NCBI GenBank assembly: GCA_965199815.1
Contig: CBDATE010000024.1
Location: forward strand, 434,001 to 498,000
From: Azotimanducus sp965199815
Lineage (GTDB): Bacteria; Pseudomonadota; Gammaproteobacteria; Pseudomonadales; Azotimanducaceae
Direction: 5' to 3'
Length of the DNA: 64,000 nt
Positions 61,977 to 64,000 of this stretch are shown here, one piece after another (the stretch's first letter is position 1; each line of letters starts with the position of its first letter). Under the pieces are notes generated by a model. The model was not told the origin of the DNA. It searched no databases and was given only the letters and a program-made list of their open reading frames with translations. The translations under genes were made by a program, and so were the position numbers.

Positions 61977-61993
61977 CCCTGATAACTTCAGGG
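61977..61993. terminator. Small palindrome between convergent genes
   Basis: CCCTGA / TCAGGG with a 5-base loop spans the 16-bp gap between the ThDP-enzyme gene and gltX and includes the gltX stop. It has no U-run, so terminator function is tentative. Confidence 0.3.
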
Positions 61994-63475
61994 CCTGGCG
62001 GACTCGCGACTGAACTCTCGGCGCAGCGATTCTTCCTGTTTGCGTGACAGGCCGCCAAGGCATTCAATCGCATCCTTCATACGCATCAGGCAGATGTCCC
62101 TGCCGAGAATGACCATGGAATCGAACAGCGGCAGACTCACTTGCCGCCCGGAAATGGCCAGGAAGATGGGCGACAGGAAATCACGAAACTTCACGCCACA
62201 GACATCCGCAGTACGCTTGCAGGCGTCGTAGAGGGCGCTCCGCTGCCAATCGGTCAGCCCCTCGAGCGCCCAACTCGTCATGGCCAGTATGTCTCGCTGG
62301 CGTTCTGTCTCCAGCTTCTTGTGGTCAAAGTCTGCGAGTGAAAGCGCCGCCCGATTGCCGAGCAGATAGTCGATCTGCGGGGCCACATCCGCCAGAATTT
62401 CGCTGCGTTCCCTGATGAGATCGACAATCGCCTCGACTCGGTTGGATTCATTGGCCCAAGTGAGCAATCGCTCGAGAAATGCCTGCCCGTCCAGCGCACG
62501 CAAGTACTTCCCATTCAAGGACTTGAGTTTGACCATGTCGAATACCGGCGCACCGGCACCGAGCCGCGACAAGTCGAATGCCGCGCGCATCTCGGCCAGG
62601 GAAAACACATCGGATTCATCGGGCATGGACCAACCAAGCGTCGCGAGGTAGTTCAGCAGAGCCTCGGGCAGTACGCCCAAGCGCCGGTAGTAGTCGATGC
62701 TGGTCGGATTGCGCCGCTTCGACAGCTTGCTGCCATCCGGGTTGCGAATAAGCGGCAGGTGCACATGGACAGGTGTCTTCCAGCCAAAGGCGCGCGTCAA
62801 CAACTGCTGCTTGGGTACCGAGTTGATCCATTCCTCGCCCCGGATCAGGTGAGATATGTGCATGAGCTGATCATCAACACAGGCCGCCAGATGATAGGTG
62901 GGATAGCCATCAGACTTGAGCAATACCTGCATATCTACCTGTGCCCAGGGAATCTCAATCTCGCCACGAAGCAGATCCGTGAAACTGCACTGGCCCTCTG
63001 ACGGCACCTCGAGACGAACCACGCTCGGCTCGCCCGCCTCAACGCGCGCACGCACGGCCTGTGGCGAGAGTTCAAGGCAGGCTCCGTCATAGCGTGGTGT
63101 CTGCTTGCGCTGAACTTGTTCGCGACGCATGGCGGCAAGCCGCTCAGGGGTGCAGAAACAGCGGAAGGCCGCGCCCGCTTCGAGAAGCTGTTCGACATGC
63201 TGATGGTAGATGTCGAGACGTTCGCTTTGTCTGTATGGCCCGTGCGCGCCACCAACATCCGGCCCTTCGTTCCAATCAAGCCCGAGCCACCTCAACGCAT
63301 TGATGACAGCCTCCTCGGAGGCGCGGGTGCTTCTGGCCCGATCAGTGTCTTCGATGCGTAGCACGAATTCGCCATCCATGGCATCGGCGAACACCCGGTT
63401 CATCAAGCCCACATAGGCAGTTCCGAGGTGTGGCGCGCCGGTTGGCGAGGGGGCGATACGTGTCCTGACTGTCAT
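61988..63475 (-). CDS. gltX: Glutamyl-tRNA synthetase
   Basis: It is a class I synthetase charging tRNA-Glu. The HIGH-type motif is RIAPSPTGAPHLGTAYVGL at the N-terminus and the KMSKS-type motif is DGSKLSKRRNPTS. The anticodon-binding helical domain is C-terminal, with 495 residues in total. ATG 63475 is preferred; starts at 63481 and 63484 overlap the upstream esterase stop. A Cys pair (CFC, near residue 110) lies in the region where zinc is bound in some GluRS. Confidence 0.96.
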   Translation of the reverse strand: MTVRTRIAPSPTGAPHLGTAYVGLMNRVFADAMDGEFVLRIEDTDRARSTRASEEAVINALRWLGLDWNEGPDVGGAHGPYRQSERLDIYHQHVEQLLEAGAAFRCFCTPERLAAMRREQVQRKQTPRYDGACLELSPQAVRARVEAGEPSVVRLEVPSEGQCSFTDLLRGEIEIPWAQVDMQVLLKSDGYPTYHLAACVDDQLMHISHLIRGEEWINSVPKQQLLTRAFGWKTPVHVHLPLIRNPDGSKLSKRRNPTSIDYYRRLGVLPEALLNYLATLGWSMPDESDVFSLAEMRAAFDLSRLGAGAPVFDMVKLKSLNGKYLRALDGQAFLERLLTWANESNRVEAIVDLIRERSEILADVAPQIDYLLGNRAALSLADFDHKKLETERQRDILAMTSWALEGLTDWQRSALYDACKRTADVCGVKFRDFLSPIFLAISGRQVSLPLFDSMVILGRDICLMRMKDAIECLGGLSRKQEESLRREFSRESARP

Positions 63476-63480
63476 GTGCA

Positions 63481-64000
63481 TCAAGCCCCGGCGAGAATCA
63501 TCGCGTGATGCCGGATGTGATCCGCGATGAACGAAGAGATGAAGAAGTAGCTGTGATCGTAACCGGGATGCATACGCAAATCGAGCGCCTGACCAGCATC
63601 TCTGGCGGCTTCGGCCAGTCGTTCAGGCTGGAGCTGTTCCTGAAGAAACTGATCGGATTCACCCTGATCGACCAGAACAACAGGAAAATCCGCACGGCTC
63701 GCACCAGTACGAAGAAGCTGACAAGTGTCCCATGCCTCCCACTCCTGCCGGTCGGCACCGAGGTAGGCCGAGAAGGCTTTCTGTCCCCAGGGGCAGGCGC
63801 TCGGCGCAACGATGGGCGCGAACGCCGACATACTCCTGTACAGGGTCGGGTTTCGCAATCCGAGCACCAGTGCGCCGTGACCACCCATGGAGTGCCCGAA
63901 AATCCCTTGTCTCGAGGCATCCACTGGAAATTCACCGGCAATAAGCGTCTGCAACTCGCGAGTGATGTAGGAATACATGCGAAAGTGAGGTATCCAGGGG
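63481..64000 (-). CDS. S-formylglutathione hydrolase, 5' end outside the window
   Basis: This is the C-terminal 173 residues of an esterase-D-type protein; the frame continues past the right edge. The nucleophile elbow is GIFGHSMGGHGALV, the Asp lies near VVLVDQGESDQFL and the His is in HPGYDHSYFFISSF. The segment before it (HFRMYSYITRELQTLI) fits FrmB/FghA. It completes glutathione-dependent formaldehyde detoxification after the GSH-linked alcohol dehydrogenase, which is presumably encoded further right. Its TGA overlaps the start region of gltX. Confidence 0.92.
   Translation of the reverse strand, partial: PWIPHFRMYSYITRELQTLIAGEFPVDASRQGIFGHSMGGHGALVLGLRNPTLYRSMSAFAPIVAPSACPWGQKAFSAYLGADRQEWEAWDTCQLLRTGASRADFPVVLVDQGESDQFLQEQLQPERLAEAARDAGQALDLRMHPGYDHSYFFISSFIADHIRHHAMILAGA

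Overview
This window looks like chromosomal DNA of a GC-rich gammaproteobacterium. It carries the blocks gyrA-serC-pheA-tyrA, mtaD-ubiG, hrcA-grpE-dnaK-dnaJ, recN-bamE next to rnfH/smpB, a class IIa-type glutathione reductase, and mnmA-purB. The divergent gyrA / mtaD-ubiG arrangement resembles Pseudomonas and relatives. Family-level placement cannot be read from the sequence. There is no prophage, no complete insertion sequence and no CRISPR array.

Layout. 1-3282: 5' part of a large secreted repeat protein (minus strand) with a 1419-bp tandem duplication and a 19-base G:C tract that breaks its reading frame. 3426-9847: APH-like kinase, peroxiredoxin, then a minus-strand run of a Nudix hydrolase, haloalkane dehalogenase and enoyl-CoA hydratase, followed by tyrA and pheA. 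9885-15869: serC and gyrA, and divergently mtaD-ubiG. 15954-19736: a secreted prolyl oligopeptidase and carboxylesterase. 20002-23950: a two-gene AlbA/Schlafen-type plus PHP-ATPase (TrlF-like) module, possibly defensive. 24144-29208: heat-shock operon. 29359-32332: recN, bamE, rnfH, smpB. 32598-39131: a three-gene secreted-protease locus with an 1801-residue subtilase. 39486-44402: a type I secretion system with a small protein of unknown function and a TolC-like channel. 44763-50040: tRNA-Arg, alr, mnmA, purB, murF. 50145-57208: sppA, a YkvA-like gene, a sodium:alanine symporter, alkaline phosphatase, glutathione reductase. 57540-64000: lipoprotein, M48 protease, enoyl-CoA hydratase plus ThDP enzyme, gltX and the end of an S-formylglutathione hydrolase gene.

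The most unusual feature is a dispersed family of multi-hairpin elements that I do not recognise. Three full copies (about 150, 222 and 168 bp at 32340-32490, 44501-44723 and 57320-57488) each consist of five consecutive perfect or near-perfect hairpins in fixed order. Loops of UNCG type occur in hairpins 1 and 4, and in hairpin 2 of one copy. Hairpin 2 is a modular site of 28, 46 or 100 nt built by nesting further palindromes. Solo or decayed pieces lie at gene ends elsewhere (4828, 15943, 19828, 39209, 46071, 52645), in two cases supplying the stop codon of the neighbouring gene.

The other main points are a likely phase-variable adhesin (tract currently out of frame), a sigma-32-like promoter upstream of grpE, a subtilase adjoining a PrcB-domain gene that recalls the dentilisin complex, and short in-frame tandem duplications of stop-codon regions at the ends of two neighbouring genes.
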